Assembly (NCBI GenBank): GCA_028277025.1
Contig: JAPYVG010000003.1
Span: forward strand, 62,001-126,000
Reading direction: 5' to 3'
DNA length: 64,000 bases
Source: Sulfolobaceae archaeon
Lineage (GTDB): Archaea > Thermoproteota > Thermoprotei_A > Sulfolobales > Sulfolobaceae
The notes beneath the pieces were generated by a model. It saw only the letters and a program-made list of their open reading frames with translations. It was not told where the DNA came from and ran no database searches. Position 1 is the stretch's first letter. Each line of letters opens with the position of its first letter. The translations under genes and the position numbers were made by a program. Below are positions 31,585-40,400 of this stretch, piece after piece.

Positions 31585-32258
31585 TCAGCTAACCTCGTTT
31601 CGAAGTCCTCAACACGTACTGGTATATCACCGTCGAGAGGTATTTCTTTTCTCTCCCTTAATATTTGCCTTGCTAAAATCCAATAAAGCAATGCTAATGA
31701 TTTCCTTCCCTTGTTATTCGCCGGTATTACGAGATCAATAAAGTCTACTTTAGCATCAGTATCTACGAAACCCACTACTGGAATTCCAACTTTTGCAGCC
31801 TCTTTTATCGCTTGCACATCAGTCCTAGGGTCAGTTACAATTAATACTTCTGGTTCTATATAGTTTGACAAGTGGGGATTAGTAAGAGTACCAGGTGGGA
31901 ATCTACCTATAACCGCTTTGCCTCTTACTATTTCCGCAAATTTCTGAACTGGAGTATAGGCATAAGGTCTTGAAGCCACTGCTAAAATACCTTCTGGCGA
32001 ATACCTAGCTATAAACTTAGCAGCTATTCTCAGCCTTTCGTCAATTTTCCTAACATCGAGCACATAAAGTCCTTCCGGTCTTACCCTATAGACAAATCTT
32101 TCCATATAACTAGTACACGTATGAGTACCAATATGAACTCCGGCAGATAAGTACGTCTCCAATGGAACTAGTAACTCGATTAAAGTACCTTTTTCTGATT
32201 TTTGAAGTTCTGCCTTTTCTTCCTCAGATAATTGACCTTCTTTTTCTTGATCGCTCAT
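31581..32258 (-). CDS. rps2: Ribosomal protein uS2
   Basis: Small-subunit ribosomal protein of 225 residues. After an acidic N-terminal tail (about 25 residues) the core shows [52 protein letters not shown] and [14 protein letters not shown], the typical uS2 segments. It is in the ribosomal/RNA polymerase operon downstream of rpo10 (9 bases apart) and overlaps the MEMO gene by four bases. Confidence 0.97.
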   Translation of the reverse strand: MSDQEKEGQLSEEEKAELQKSEKGTLIELLVPLETYLSAGVHIGTHTCTSYMERFVYRVRPEGLYVLDVRKIDERLRIAAKFIARYSPEGILAVASRPYAYTPVQKFAEIVRGKAVIGRFPPGTLTNPHLSNYIEPEVLIVTDPRTDVQAIKEAAKVGIPVVGFVDTDAKVDFIDLVIPANNKGRKSLALLYWILARQILRERKEIPLDGDIPVRVEDFETRLAE

Positions 32259-32267
32259 CTGATCACC

Positions 32268-32468
32268 TCATATGGGTCTGGTGTAATATATTACCTCCTT
32301 TATAATATCTACGTGGGATAAAAGCATTCTCCTACAGCAATACCTCTTTACGCCTAAACTGTCTAAAACCTTTCCAGGGTCTTCGCCAGCCATAACCCTA
32401 TTAATGAAGGGCTCCCACTTATCACCTATTAAACTACCGCATGTAAAACATCGTACGGGGATAATCAT
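32268..32468 (-). CDS. rpo10: RNA polymerase subunit Rpo10 (RpoN)
   Basis: The 66-residue zinc-binding subunit of archaeal RNA polymerase, equivalent to Rpb10. It begins [19 protein letters not shown] with the CxxC zinc motif, and [11 protein letters not shown] supplies the CC pair. ATG 32468 follows the rps9 stop by five bases and has a GGTGAG Shine-Dalgarno just upstream; the longer frame that runs into rps9 is rejected. It helps assemble the Rpo3-Rpo11 platform; Rpo3 lies five genes upstream. Confidence 0.96.
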   Translation of the reverse strand: MIIPVRCFTCGSLIGDKWEPFINRVMAGEDPGKVLDSLGVKRYCCRRMLLSHVDIIKEVIYYTRPI

Positions 32469-32473
32469 AAGGC

Positions 32474-32890
32474 TCACCTGTACGCTTTCTGTCTCCATCT
32501 CCTTGCACTATATCTCATCCATTTCTCAGATTCCGTCTGCCTTGGGTCTCCGGCTAACATAGTTCTATCATAGGCTTTGTAAATCTTCACTAATTCATCA
32601 CTATTAGTAAACTTGACCAAAGCCTTAGCCAATGCCATTCTAGCTGCATCTGCTTGCCCCATTACTCCTCCCCCATAAACATAAATTCTCGCATCTACGG
32701 AATTCACAATCTTCTCACCAGCTAAAAGCAAAGGTTCCATAATTTTCATTCTAACTACTTCCATTGGTATAATCTCTATAGGAATATCATTAACAAATAC
32801 TCGACCCTTACCAGGAGTTAAGTAGCACCTAGCCCTTGCCATTTTTCTCCTGGCAGAAGTTATAATCACTTGTGGTTTTTGCTCGCTCAT
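32474..32890 (-). CDS. rps9: Ribosomal protein uS9
   Basis: A 138-residue small-subunit protein. The N-terminal [20 protein letters not shown] and the C-terminal [18 protein letters not shown] with the terminal [10 protein letters not shown] tail that reaches the P-site tRNA are typical of archaeal uS9. It overlaps rpl13 by four bases and precedes rpo10, the conserved archaeal order L18e-L13-S9-RpoN. Confidence 0.97.
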   Translation of the reverse strand: MSEQKPQVIITSARRKMARARCYLTPGKGRVFVNDIPIEIIPMEVVRMKIMEPLLLAGEKIVNSVDARIYVYGGGVMGQADAARMALAKALVKFTNSDELVKIYKAYDRTMLAGDPRQTESEKWMRYSARRWRQKAYR

Positions 32891-33336
32891 TGATTAATAC
32901 CTCCTAGTAGTTTTGATAACTCAAGAACAGTTATATATTTACCTTTTAACCTTTTAACATCAGCGTCCTCAAACCTTATCATACTCTTTCCTTCAAATTC
33001 TTTAGGAATCCCAATGTAAACTTTTAAATTCTTATACATTTGTTTTCCCATTTTATTTTTGGGCAACATACCCCTAATAGTCCTCTTAACTATGTTTATT
33101 GGATTCCTAGGCCTTCTAATTCCGTGTTTATATGGATTTTGTAAGGTTCTTGCTGTGAACAGCAGAGAATATCCCCTCACGACCCTAGCCCTGGGGCCAC
33201 TGATTACTGCTTTTTCAGCGTTAACAATTACAACTTTCTTATTTTGCTTTAGTAATTTTACGACGTAAGTAGCCATCCTACCAAGTATCTGGTTTTCAGC
33301 ATTAACAATTACTACTTCTTCTTGCTTTTGGCTCAT
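32887..33336 (-). CDS. rpl13: Ribosomal protein uL13
   Basis: A 149-residue large-subunit protein. [17 protein letters not shown] near the N-terminus, [18 protein letters not shown] and [19 protein letters not shown] are standard uL13 segments. It overlaps L18e upstream and uS9 downstream by four bases each, so translation is coupled throughout this part of the operon. Confidence 0.97.
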   Translation of the reverse strand: MSQKQEEVVIVNAENQILGRMATYVVKLLKQNKKVVIVNAEKAVISGPRARVVRGYSLLFTARTLQNPYKHGIRRPRNPINIVKRTIRGMLPKNKMGKQMYKNLKVYIGIPKEFEGKSMIRFEDADVKRLKGKYITVLELSKLLGGINQ

Positions 33337-33683
33337 CCTTTCATCAACCTCACTGTTTTACCTTTAAAATCTTTAAACTCTTGAACTGCCTTATATAAAC
33401 TCATAACTTGCCCACCACTTTTTAATATTTTCTCTTTCGCAGATTTGGAAAATGAATACGCAACAACTGTAACTGGGTGATCTAAATTACCAATTCCTAA
33501 GACTTTCCCTGGTACTACTACAATGTCGTTTGGTTTAGTATACTTATTTATTTTATATAAATTAATATAAGGCCTCTTCCTACTTGGGCTTTCTAATTCT
33601 TCCGCTACGGCCTTCCAAATCCTTTTCTTTTGTTTTTTAAGTAGGTATATGAGTTTTCTTAACATAATGTTAGTACTCGTCAT
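33333..33683 (-). CDS. rpl18e: Ribosomal protein eL18
   Basis: An archaeal/eukaryotic-type large-subunit protein of 116 residues. [19 protein letters not shown] and [20 protein letters not shown] are characteristic of the eL18 (L15-like) fold. Overlaps rpo3 upstream and rpl13 downstream by ATGA-type four-base junctions. The N-terminal seven residues before MLRKL may be an extended start. Confidence 0.95.
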   Translation of the reverse strand: MTSTNIMLRKLIYLLKKQKKRIWKAVAEELESPSRKRPYINLYKINKYTKPNDIVVVPGKVLGIGNLDHPVTVVAYSFSKSAKEKILKSGGQVMSLYKAVQEFKDFKGKTVRLMKG

Positions 33684-34480
33684 TTTACGACCTCCTCCAC
33701 CTTTGTTTTGAATTCATTTAATTTGCGTAATATGCTTTTACCCGCCTCTATTAAAATTCTCTCTGGCTTTAAACTACCAGAAGACTCGAGCTCAAGAATG
33801 TACTTATCCTCTATACTCTCGATCTTAATTTTACCTGAACAATACTTTAAGCACTCCTCACAAAGAGTACAAGCCAACTCATTAGCAACCACTAATTTAC
33901 CGCCCTCTGATGAAAAAACTCTCTCTGGACATATTTCAACCGCCTTTTCACAATTCTCTATTATGGTAACTTTCGGGTAGTATCTTAAAATAGAAACAGT
34001 TACCGGACTAAATTTTATATGTTCTTTACCATAACCTAACCTTAACCTAGCCTCAAGAGTTATCTTCTGCCCCGGACCTAAAAGGACTATAGGAATAGAG
34101 CCACTTACTGGAACTACAGAGGGGTCGTCACTTTTAATATCACGAGAGTAAACCATTATTGGCGTTTTTTCCCTAGCCTCAACATCCAAATAAATTCTAC
34201 TATAACAACCATCACAGTTCTCTGTACAATTGGCACACTCTTCTGGAGGCCTATAATGGCCTATTGCGTCATCTGATGTGAAAGGAATCATTGCGAGTCT
34301 ATGGGCAAGAATTTCATCATAAAGTGGGCTGTTATTCTCTATGAAATATACATCTTCAACAGCCATAGTTGGGACAAATAACATAGTAGCCCTTCTAATA
34401 GCGTTAGCGAACTCTAGTGGATAACCCTCTAAAACAATCTTAATTGATAAGTCGGATTTTTCGAGAACGGAAATAGGCAT
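33680..34480 (-). CDS. rpo3: RNA polymerase subunit Rpo3 (RpoD) with iron-sulfur domain
   Basis: Alpha-like subunit (266 residues) that nucleates archaeal RNA polymerase assembly. Two cysteine groups are visible: [11 protein letters not shown] (residues 82-92) in a zinc-like loop and the ferredoxin-like insert with Cys177, 184, 204, 207, 210 and 214 ([11 protein letters not shown]). The latter is the iron-sulfur cluster domain known from Sulfolobus Rpo3, where it stabilises the Rpo3/Rpo11 heterodimer. The cluster appears complete. It lies between rps11 and rpl18e. Confidence 0.95.
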   Translation of the reverse strand: MPISVLEKSDLSIKIVLEGYPLEFANAIRRATMLFVPTMAVEDVYFIENNSPLYDEILAHRLAMIPFTSDDAIGHYRPPEECANCTENCDGCYSRIYLDVEAREKTPIMVYSRDIKSDDPSVVPVSGSIPIVLLGPGQKITLEARLRLGYGKEHIKFSPVTVSILRYYPKVTIIENCEKAVEICPERVFSSEGGKLVVANELACTLCEECLKYCSGKIKIESIEDKYILELESSGSLKPERILIEAGKSILRKLNEFKTKVEEVVK

Positions 34481-34485
34481 ATTGC

Positions 34486-34884
34486 TCAGACTCTTCTTCC
34501 TCTCCTTCCACCGGGCCTTCTAATAGTATCGTGAGGTAGAGGAGTAACATCTTCTATCCTACCTATTATGAAACCAGCCCTTGCCAAAGCCCTTATTGCA
34601 GGCTGTGCACCGGGACCTGGAGTTTTAGAACCATATCCTCCGGGTGCTCTAACTTTTATATGGATTGCTGATATTCCTTTCTCAAACGCGTCGTTAGCAG
34701 CCTTGTTTGCAGCTAGCATAGCAGCATATGGTGAAGGCTTCTCCCTATCAGCCTTTACCACCATTCCTCCAGACGCTTTAGCTATTATTTCAGCTCCAGT
34801 TATGTCTGTTATAGTTATAATTGTATTATTTTGAGACGCATAAATTCTGGCTATACCCCACCTAATTTCACGCCTGCTGGACAT
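34486..34884 (-). CDS. rps11: Ribosomal protein uS11
   Basis: A 132-residue platform protein of the 30S subunit. [39 protein letters not shown] and the very conserved C-terminus [20 protein letters not shown] are diagnostic. Overlaps rps4 by 17 bases and is six bases before rpo3, the classical archaeal S13-S4-S11-RpoD order. Confidence 0.97.
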   Translation of the reverse strand: MSSRREIRWGIARIYASQNNTIITITDITGAEIIAKASGGMVVKADREKPSPYAAMLAANKAANDAFEKGISAIHIKVRAPGGYGSKTPGPGAQPAIRALARAGFIIGRIEDVTPLPHDTIRRPGGRRGRRV

Positions 34885-35407
34885 TTACCTCACCACCTTG
34901 AGGGGCTGTAGGTGGATTTTGTTTGAATGGTGAAGTGGGATAGAAGTCTATTAAATCTTCCTCACCTTTCATAACAATATATCCCGGGGAAGTCACACGT
35001 TTACCGTTAATCGCTATATGACCATGAACTATTAATTGCCTAGCTTGATATATTGTCCTAGCTAATCCTTTTCTATAAACAATTGTCTGAAGTCTCCTCT
35101 CTAGATAACTCTCCTCAGTTAAGCCCAGAATGTCATCTAAAGTTGCGTTCTCTTTAGTTAAAATTCCCATCTTATACAATTTATTAAGCAATTGTTTTTC
35201 TCTTATCGACCTCTCAGCTGGTGGTAATGCCAATAGCGACCTTGCTTGATGTCTAAAATTCCTTATAATAGTCTGAGCTAACCAAAGTTCACGCTTATTT
35301 CTTAATCCATATTTTCCTATAAGTTCCTGCTCCCTCTCTAAATTAATCTTTATCCAAGGATGGCTAGGACCTTGCCACTTTCTTCTACTTTTCTTAGGAT
35401 CACCCAT
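34868..35407 (-). CDS. rps4: Ribosomal protein uS4
   Basis: A 179-residue primary 16S-rRNA-binding protein. The N-terminus [17 protein letters not shown] is archaeal in style; the S4 RNA-binding domain is [19 protein letters not shown] followed by [10 protein letters not shown]. The C-terminal tail is a short Pro/Gln-rich extension. It is five bases after rps13 and overlaps rps11. Confidence 0.97.
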   Translation of the reverse strand: MGDPKKSRRKWQGPSHPWIKINLEREQELIGKYGLRNKRELWLAQTIIRNFRHQARSLLALPPAERSIREKQLLNKLYKMGILTKENATLDDILGLTEESYLERRLQTIVYRKGLARTIYQARQLIVHGHIAINGKRVTSPGYIVMKGEEDLIDFYPTSPFKQNPPTAPQGGEVNVQQA

Positions 35408-35412
35408 TTAAA

Positions 35413-35934
35413 TCACCCTTGCTTTTTCTCTCCTCCACTACTACTTTGCTGTTGTTTTTGAGCTTGTTGTTGCGCTTGAGCGGCTTTAGATCTCCTAACT
35501 CCTACAGTAGCTCCAGTTCTTCCAGTAGTCCTAGTACGTTGACCCCTAACCTTTAATCCTAACATATGCCTAACTCCTCTCCAACTCTTGATCTTCTTCT
35601 CCCTCTCAATATCATTTCTTACATAGAATATTAAATCAGAAGTGACTAAATGCAAATCTATCCCACTCTCGTAATCTTTTCTCCTATTATACATCCAATT
35701 CGGGAGATTAGGTAGATTCTTATTTGCTAAAAGCTCTTCTATCTTCTTTATTTCTTCATCTGAAAGCTCGCCGAGTCTTCTATCTTTATCTAAGCCTAAT
35801 TTAGCAACAATAGCCCTAGCTGTATTATATCCAATTCCCTTCACCATAGCTAATGCATAAGGCACTTTCATAGTGCCATCTACATCTTGCCCGAAAAGCC
35901 TAACTATATATTTAAACTGTTGCTGAGTAGACAT
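35413..35934 (-). CDS. rps13: Ribosomal protein uS13
   Basis: A 173-residue small-subunit protein. The core shows [38 protein letters not shown] and [20 protein letters not shown], the nucleotide-contacting tail. A C-terminal glutamine-rich run ([20 protein letters not shown]) follows, an unstructured tail common in this lineage. First ribosomal gene of the long leftward block. Confidence 0.97.
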   Translation of the reverse strand: MSTQQQFKYIVRLFGQDVDGTMKVPYALAMVKGIGYNTARAIVAKLGLDKDRRLGELSDEEIKKIEELLANKNLPNLPNWMYNRRKDYESGIDLHLVTSDLIFYVRNDIEREKKIKSWRGVRHMLGLKVRGQRTRTTGRTGATVGVRRSKAAQAQQQAQKQQQSSSGGEKKQG

Positions 35935-35961
35935 TAAGCATCAGCTTATACTCCTAAACTA

Positions 35962-37233
35962 TTAACTCCCTTTTAAAGTTTTCAATACCCTTTCCTTTTT
36001 ATTACTAGCTAAAGTAAAGGCCTCATCAAATCTCTTTTTTAGATCATTTAACGAATAGGGGGAATAATTGCCTATTACTTTCTTAATAGGAGTGTAGGGA
36101 GACTCTCTGAACTTCATATCTAAAGCCTCACCCGTGTCTAAGTCTATCAGAGGACGATCTGCTTTCCCAACTCTCCCAATAACATCAGCCCTTATACCCT
36201 TTTTTTGCAACTCCTTAGCCACCTTTTCGCCACTATATGTAAAAATTAATATAGAGTCTATAGAAAGTCCTAAGGGATCAATTTGTAATTCCTCTAACAT
36301 CTTGAGAACCTTAGGATTTATCAGTGCCTTAAACTTCTTCACACTAATCTCTAAAGAGAGCCCTTTAGGTATTTCGGTGGAAGTCGCTCTAATACCCCCG
36401 TTAGTTACATCAGTCATACTTTCAATCTCTTGCCGTAACTCTTCATTTACCATTTTACACGTCTCTAAGTCCTTAAGGTTAATTGTCTCGTCAATAACGT
36501 CATAGTATGCATTGTAAATTGCAGTAGTGGTAATAGTTCCACCACCATTGCCCTCAGTCATCACTATTTCCATACCTTCGCGTATGTTATCCCTAGAAAA
36601 GTATTTCTTATCTAGAACTCCTACAGCCGCTATTCCTCCGCTAATCCTTTCGCCAATGACCATATCTCCTCCAATCCTTAAAGTACTTCCAGCGAGAATT
36701 TGTATTCCTAAATAATCCGTAACAGACATAACTCCAGCTTCAAAATCAAATAGCATCCCTATGTCACTGTCATCTGACAAATGAATGTCTATAATTACCC
36801 CTAATGGTCTTGCACCTTTAACCATGATATCTCTTAAAGCTGCTCGGGTAGCGTGAAATCCGGCTAAAAAGGGGAAGTATGCTAATCTCGAGTGAATGCC
36901 ATCTACAGATACTACTATCCCCTCCTTTACTCTTGCGTCTTCAAAACCCTTTAAGTTACTTAATTGTAACAGTTTTTCATGAATTAAATGATCACCTACG
37001 CCTCTAGATCCTAAACCAGCCTCGCCAGCTTTTATCCCAGTCTTAGGGTACCTTAAGATCTCCTTTACCTTCTCGGCCTCTAATGAATTTTTTATTTCTA
37101 TGATAATGGAATTTATTAACTTATCCCTTAGGGGATAATCAGCGCCTTTATAAAACGTAATTTCCTCTAATAGTTTTTTCCTAATTTCTTCTATATCTGG
37201 ATATAACTTCCTAGCTATACCTTCTAAATCCAT
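35962..37233 (-). CDS. AIR synthase-related protein (PurM/HypE/ThiL-like)
   Basis: About 423 residues of the PurM superfamily, which bind ATP in an amino-terminal half-barrel: GLGSRGVGDHLIHEKLL, VSVDGIHSRLAYFP, LAGFHATRAALRDIMVKGARP and TEGNGGGTITTTA resemble the ATP/phosphate loops. A later MTDVTNGGIRATSTE is shared with selenophosphate synthase and HypE relatives. Function in Sulfolobales is not established; methanogen homologues are linked to methanogenesis markers. ATG 37233 is used; a frame to 37296 would run over the divergent gene. Confidence 0.75.
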   Translation of the reverse strand: MDLEGIARKLYPDIEEIRKKLLEEITFYKGADYPLRDKLINSIIIEIKNSLEAEKVKEILRYPKTGIKAGEAGLGSRGVGDHLIHEKLLQLSNLKGFEDARVKEGIVVSVDGIHSRLAYFPFLAGFHATRAALRDIMVKGARPLGVIIDIHLSDDSDIGMLFDFEAGVMSVTDYLGIQILAGSTLRIGGDMVIGERISGGIAAVGVLDKKYFSRDNIREGMEIVMTEGNGGGTITTTAIYNAYYDVIDETINLKDLETCKMVNEELRQEIESMTDVTNGGIRATSTEIPKGLSLEISVKKFKALINPKVLKMLEELQIDPLGLSIDSILIFTYSGEKVAKELQKKGIRADVIGRVGKADRPLIDLDTGEALDMKFRESPYTPIKKVIGNYSPYSLNDLKKRFDEAFTLASNKKERVLKTLKGS

Positions 37234-37259
37234 GAGATAAAATATAATGTGGGGGAATA

Positions 37260-37664
37260 ATGAAGATAATTTCAAAAGAGTTCCAGGTAAAAACAAAGTC
37301 GAGGTTCGAAAGTATTGATATAACGGAATTCGTAGAAGAAAGCGTTAAAGGTATAAATGACGGTGTAGCTTATATTTTTTCAAAGCATACTACATGTGCA
37401 ATTATTATAAATGAGGCAGAAAAAGGGCTAATGAAAGATTATATAGAATGGGCTAAAAGACTTGTGCCACCAGACGGCTTCTTTGAACATAATAATATTG
37501 ACAATAACGGGCATGCACATATAATTTCGTCTATAATTGGAAACTCTAGAGTAATACCAATAACGGGGGGTAAACTTGATCTTGGGACTTGGCAAAGGGT
37601 TATATTGTTAGAGTTTGATGGACCTAGAACCCGTACTGTATTAGTTAGAGCTATGGGAGAATAA
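37260..37664 (+). CDS. YjbQ/UPF0047-family protein
   Basis: A 134-residue protein of the widespread UPF0047 (YjbQ) family. Signature stretches are FSKHTTCAIIINEAEKG, DGFFEHNNIDNNGHAHI with the metal-binding histidines, and LGTWQRVILLEFDGPR near the end. Members bind metal and rescue thiamine-phosphate synthase mutants, but the natural role is unclear. It is divergent from the AIR-synthase-like gene with 26 bases between start codons. Confidence 0.88.
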   Translation: MKIISKEFQVKTKSRFESIDITEFVEESVKGINDGVAYIFSKHTTCAIIINEAEKGLMKDYIEWAKRLVPPDGFFEHNNIDNNGHAHIISSIIGNSRVIPITGGKLDLGTWQRVILLEFDGPRTRTVLVRAMGE

Positions 37665-37709
37665 TGGCTTTTTTAGCTGTTTTATGCAATTATTAGTGGG
37701 CCAAATAAA

Positions 37710-38036
37710 ATGCCACCATCTACATTCTCTATATTCGATAAGATAGGATTTTGTAGTGATTCTTCATGTATAGAAAAAATTGTAGATGAGTACCTTATGA
37801 ACCTCATGAGAGAGAGTGTTAAAGGTAAAGATAACTCTTTCAAATTATTCGAAAGCGAGGATGAGTCTGTTGACGAGAGGGAATTCTTTAATTATTATAA
37901 GTTCACTGAATCGTTATTACTTAAAGTAATTGAGAATGAACTCGATTTAGACTATGTTATTAATGATCTCAAGGAAAGACTAGGTAAAACGCATCCAATT
38001 GTAATGCTTTTAAGGCAACTAACTGAAGAGGAATAG
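37710..38036 (+). CDS. Hypothetical protein
   Basis: A 108-residue acidic protein (MPPSTFSIFDKIGFCSDSSC at the start) with two cysteines close together (CSDSSC) and a helical C-terminal half rich in Glu, Asp and Leu. No motif is recognised. It lies 45 bases after yjbQ and 42 bases before tyrS, possibly in an operon with them. Codon use and a helical pattern support a real gene. Confidence 0.6.
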   Translation: MPPSTFSIFDKIGFCSDSSCIEKIVDEYLMNLMRESVKGKDNSFKLFESEDESVDEREFFNYYKFTESLLLKVIENELDLDYVINDLKERLGKTHPIVMLLRQLTEEE

Positions 38037-38078
38037 AATTTTTTATTTGTTATAGGATTTTGTTTTGGGGATGCTTAT

Positions 38079-39164
38079 TTGAATTTGGACGAACAGCTAA
38101 AACTAATATCTAAAAACACAGTTGAAATAGTAACAATAGAAGAGCTTAAACAAAAAATAGAGAATAAAGAGAAATTAAAAGGTTATATTGGTTTTGAACC
38201 TAGTGGATTATTCCACATAGGTTGGTTGATCTGGGCACAGAAGCTTAAAGACTTAATTAACGCCGGAATAGAAATGAGCGTATTAGTTGCAACATGGCAT
38301 GCATGGATTAACGATAAGCTAGGCGGGGATCTGAACAAAATTAAGCTAGCTGGTGATTACGCACTTGAAGTTTTAAGGGCTTTTGGAGTAGATATGAGTA
38401 AATTAAAAGTGGTTTATGCCGAGGACTTGGTGAAAGATAGCAATTATTGGGCTTTAGTGATAAGAATCGCAAAGAACACAAGCCTAGCCAGGATGAAGAG
38501 GGCATTAACCATTATGGGAAGAAAGGCCGAGGAAGCTGAACTCGACACTTCTAAGTTGATATACCCGGCAATGCAAGTTGCGGACATATTTTACCAAGAC
38601 TTAGATATAGCATTAGGGGGGACGGATCAGAGAAAAGCTCATATGTTAGCTAGAGACGTTTCAGACAAACTAGGTAAGAAGAAGGTAATTGCAATCCACA
38701 CACCGCTTTTAGTAGGACTTCAAGGCGGACAAAGAATGAACGTCAGTGGAGAGGAGGAAGAGGATTACCTCGCCAGTATAAAGATGAGTAAGTCAAAGCC
38801 AGAGACTGCAATATTTGTACACGATCCGCCGGAACTAGTAGAAGCTAAATTAAGGAGTGCTTATTGCCCAGCAAGAGTGGTTGAAAATAACCCAGTATTA
38901 CAGATTAATAAATACATAATCTTTGCACAAGACGGTGTAAAACTAAAAGTGGAAAGGGACATAAAATACGGCGGAGACATTGAGTTTAACTCATACGAAG
39001 AGCTAGAAAGGACATATATTGAAGGTAAATTACATCCATTAGACTTAAAGCTTGCCACGGCTAAAAAATTAAATGAAATCTTAGACCCAATAAGAAAAGC
39101 TCTAAATGCAAAAAGTGAGTTCACATCCCTTGTCTCAGAATTGGAGAGAAGTATAACTAGGTAA
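38079..39164 (+). CDS. tyrS: Tyrosyl-tRNA synthetase
   Basis: Class I synthetase, 361 residues, archaeal/eukaryotic type. YIGFEPSGLFHIGWLIWAQ holds the HIGH-like motif (HIGW), LGGTDQRKAHML the tyrosine pocket region, and IKMSKSKPE the KMSKS loop. No N-terminal extension or S4 domain, as expected for archaeal TyrRS. The start used is TTG 38079, with a GGGG-rich sequence about ten bases upstream; a second TTG two codons later is possible. Confidence 0.94.
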   Translation: MNLDEQLKLISKNTVEIVTIEELKQKIENKEKLKGYIGFEPSGLFHIGWLIWAQKLKDLINAGIEMSVLVATWHAWINDKLGGDLNKIKLAGDYALEVLRAFGVDMSKLKVVYAEDLVKDSNYWALVIRIAKNTSLARMKRALTIMGRKAEEAELDTSKLIYPAMQVADIFYQDLDIALGGTDQRKAHMLARDVSDKLGKKKVIAIHTPLLVGLQGGQRMNVSGEEEEDYLASIKMSKSKPETAIFVHDPPELVEAKLRSAYCPARVVENNPVLQINKYIIFAQDGVKLKVERDIKYGGDIEFNSYEELERTYIEGKLHPLDLKLATAKKLNEILDPIRKALNAKSEFTSLVSELERSITR

Positions 39165-39179
39165 CGGGGGAAGATTAAA

Positions 39180-40400
39180 ATGAAATATAATGTAATTCTC
39201 AAGTTTGAAGTAGAAGGAATAGTCGATAAACCCGATGTAATAGGTGCAGTATTTGGACAAACTGAAAATTTATTTGGAGAAGAATTCGACTTAAGGGAGT
39301 TACAAGATAAAGGAAGGCTAGGGAGAATAACTGTCGACCTAACAACCGGTAAAGGGAAGACTGAAGGAACAATTATAATCCCTTCAAATTTAGATCGAAT
39401 TGAAACAGCGTTAATAGCCGCGATGGTAGAAAACGTTGATAAAGTTGGTCCTTATAACGCTAAGTTCCAGTTAGTCGAAATACAAGATATAAGAGAGGAA
39501 AAGATAAAAAAGATCATAGACAGAGCTAAACAAATTTTATCATCATGGACAAAGGAGAAGACTTTAGATATTAAAGAAGTAATAAATGAGATTTCATCGT
39601 CCGTAAAAACCGGGGAAATAATAGAATACGGACCAGAAAAATTACCAGCAGGGCCAGACGTAGAAAAAGACCCAGAACTAATAATAGTAGAAGGAAGAGC
39701 GGACGTGATAAATTTACTTAGATATGGTTATAGAAATACGATAGCGATAGAGGGTGCAACGGGTAAAATACCTCAAACTGTAATTGACCTAGCTAAACAA
39801 AAGAAAATAGTGATAGCATTTTTAGATGGAGACCACGGAGGGGACTTAATCCTAAAACAACTTTTATCAAGCAACATAAAACTTGATTATATTGCCAGAG
39901 CACCACCAGGGAAAGAAGTGGAAGAACTAACTGGCAAGGAAATAGCTAAAGCATTATCAAATATGATGACAGTTAGCCAATATCTTAAGAAGCAACAAGA
40001 AGTGCAACAAGCAATAAACCAAGCTATAAGTCAAGAGAGTAATACAAATGTTACAACGCTATTGACAGAAGAGAAACCAAAAGAAGTTAAAATCACTATA
40101 ACTATCCCACAACAAGTATTAGAGGATATTAAAAAACTCCCTGGAACATTAGAGGGAGTATTCTATGATGAAAACTGGAATCCGATAGAGAGAATTCAAG
40201 TAAGAGATATTGTGCAAAAGCTTGAAAGTACTAACGATAATAGGATAAAATACATCGTGTTTGACGGTGTAATAACGCAGAGGCTCGTAGATCTAGCGTC
40301 ATCAAAGAATATAAAGATGTTAATAGGTGCTAGAATAGGTGGAATTACGAAAAGACCTAAAGATCTTGAATTACTTAGTTTGACAGATATTATTTCTTAA
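39180..40400 (+). CDS. dnaG: Archaeal DnaG primase-like protein (TOPRIM)
   Basis: A 406-residue archaeal DnaG. The central TOPRIM domain has the catalytic glutamate in LIIVEGRADVINLL and the DxD in IAFLDGDHGGDL; an N-terminal region of about 160 residues and a helical/coiled C-terminal part flank it. In archaea the protein is known to associate with the exosome as an RNA-binding subunit and has primase activity in vitro. It lies 15 bases after tyrS and overlaps the convergent PolB3 gene by 11 bases. Confidence 0.94.
   Translation: MKYNVILKFEVEGIVDKPDVIGAVFGQTENLFGEEFDLRELQDKGRLGRITVDLTTGKGKTEGTIIIPSNLDRIETALIAAMVENVDKVGPYNAKFQLVEIQDIREEKIKKIIDRAKQILSSWTKEKTLDIKEVINEISSSVKTGEIIEYGPEKLPAGPDVEKDPELIIVEGRADVINLLRYGYRNTIAIEGATGKIPQTVIDLAKQKKIVIAFLDGDHGGDLILKQLLSSNIKLDYIARAPPGKEVEELTGKEIAKALSNMMTVSQYLKKQQEVQQAINQAISQESNTNVTTLLTEEKPKEVKITITIPQQVLEDIKKLPGTLEGVFYDENWNPIERIQVRDIVQKLESTNDNRIKYIVFDGVITQRLVDLASSKNIKMLIGARIGGITKRPKDLELLSLTDIIS

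Noticed and set aside
32469..32498. Ten-residue N-terminal extension of Rpo10
   Set aside because: It runs into the rps9 gene; the conserved protein starts MIIPVRC and has a Shine-Dalgarno before ATG 32468.
37234..37296. N-terminal extension of the AIR-synthase-like protein
   Set aside because: It is hydrophobic, not family-like and overlaps the divergent yjbQ gene; ATG 37233 is better.
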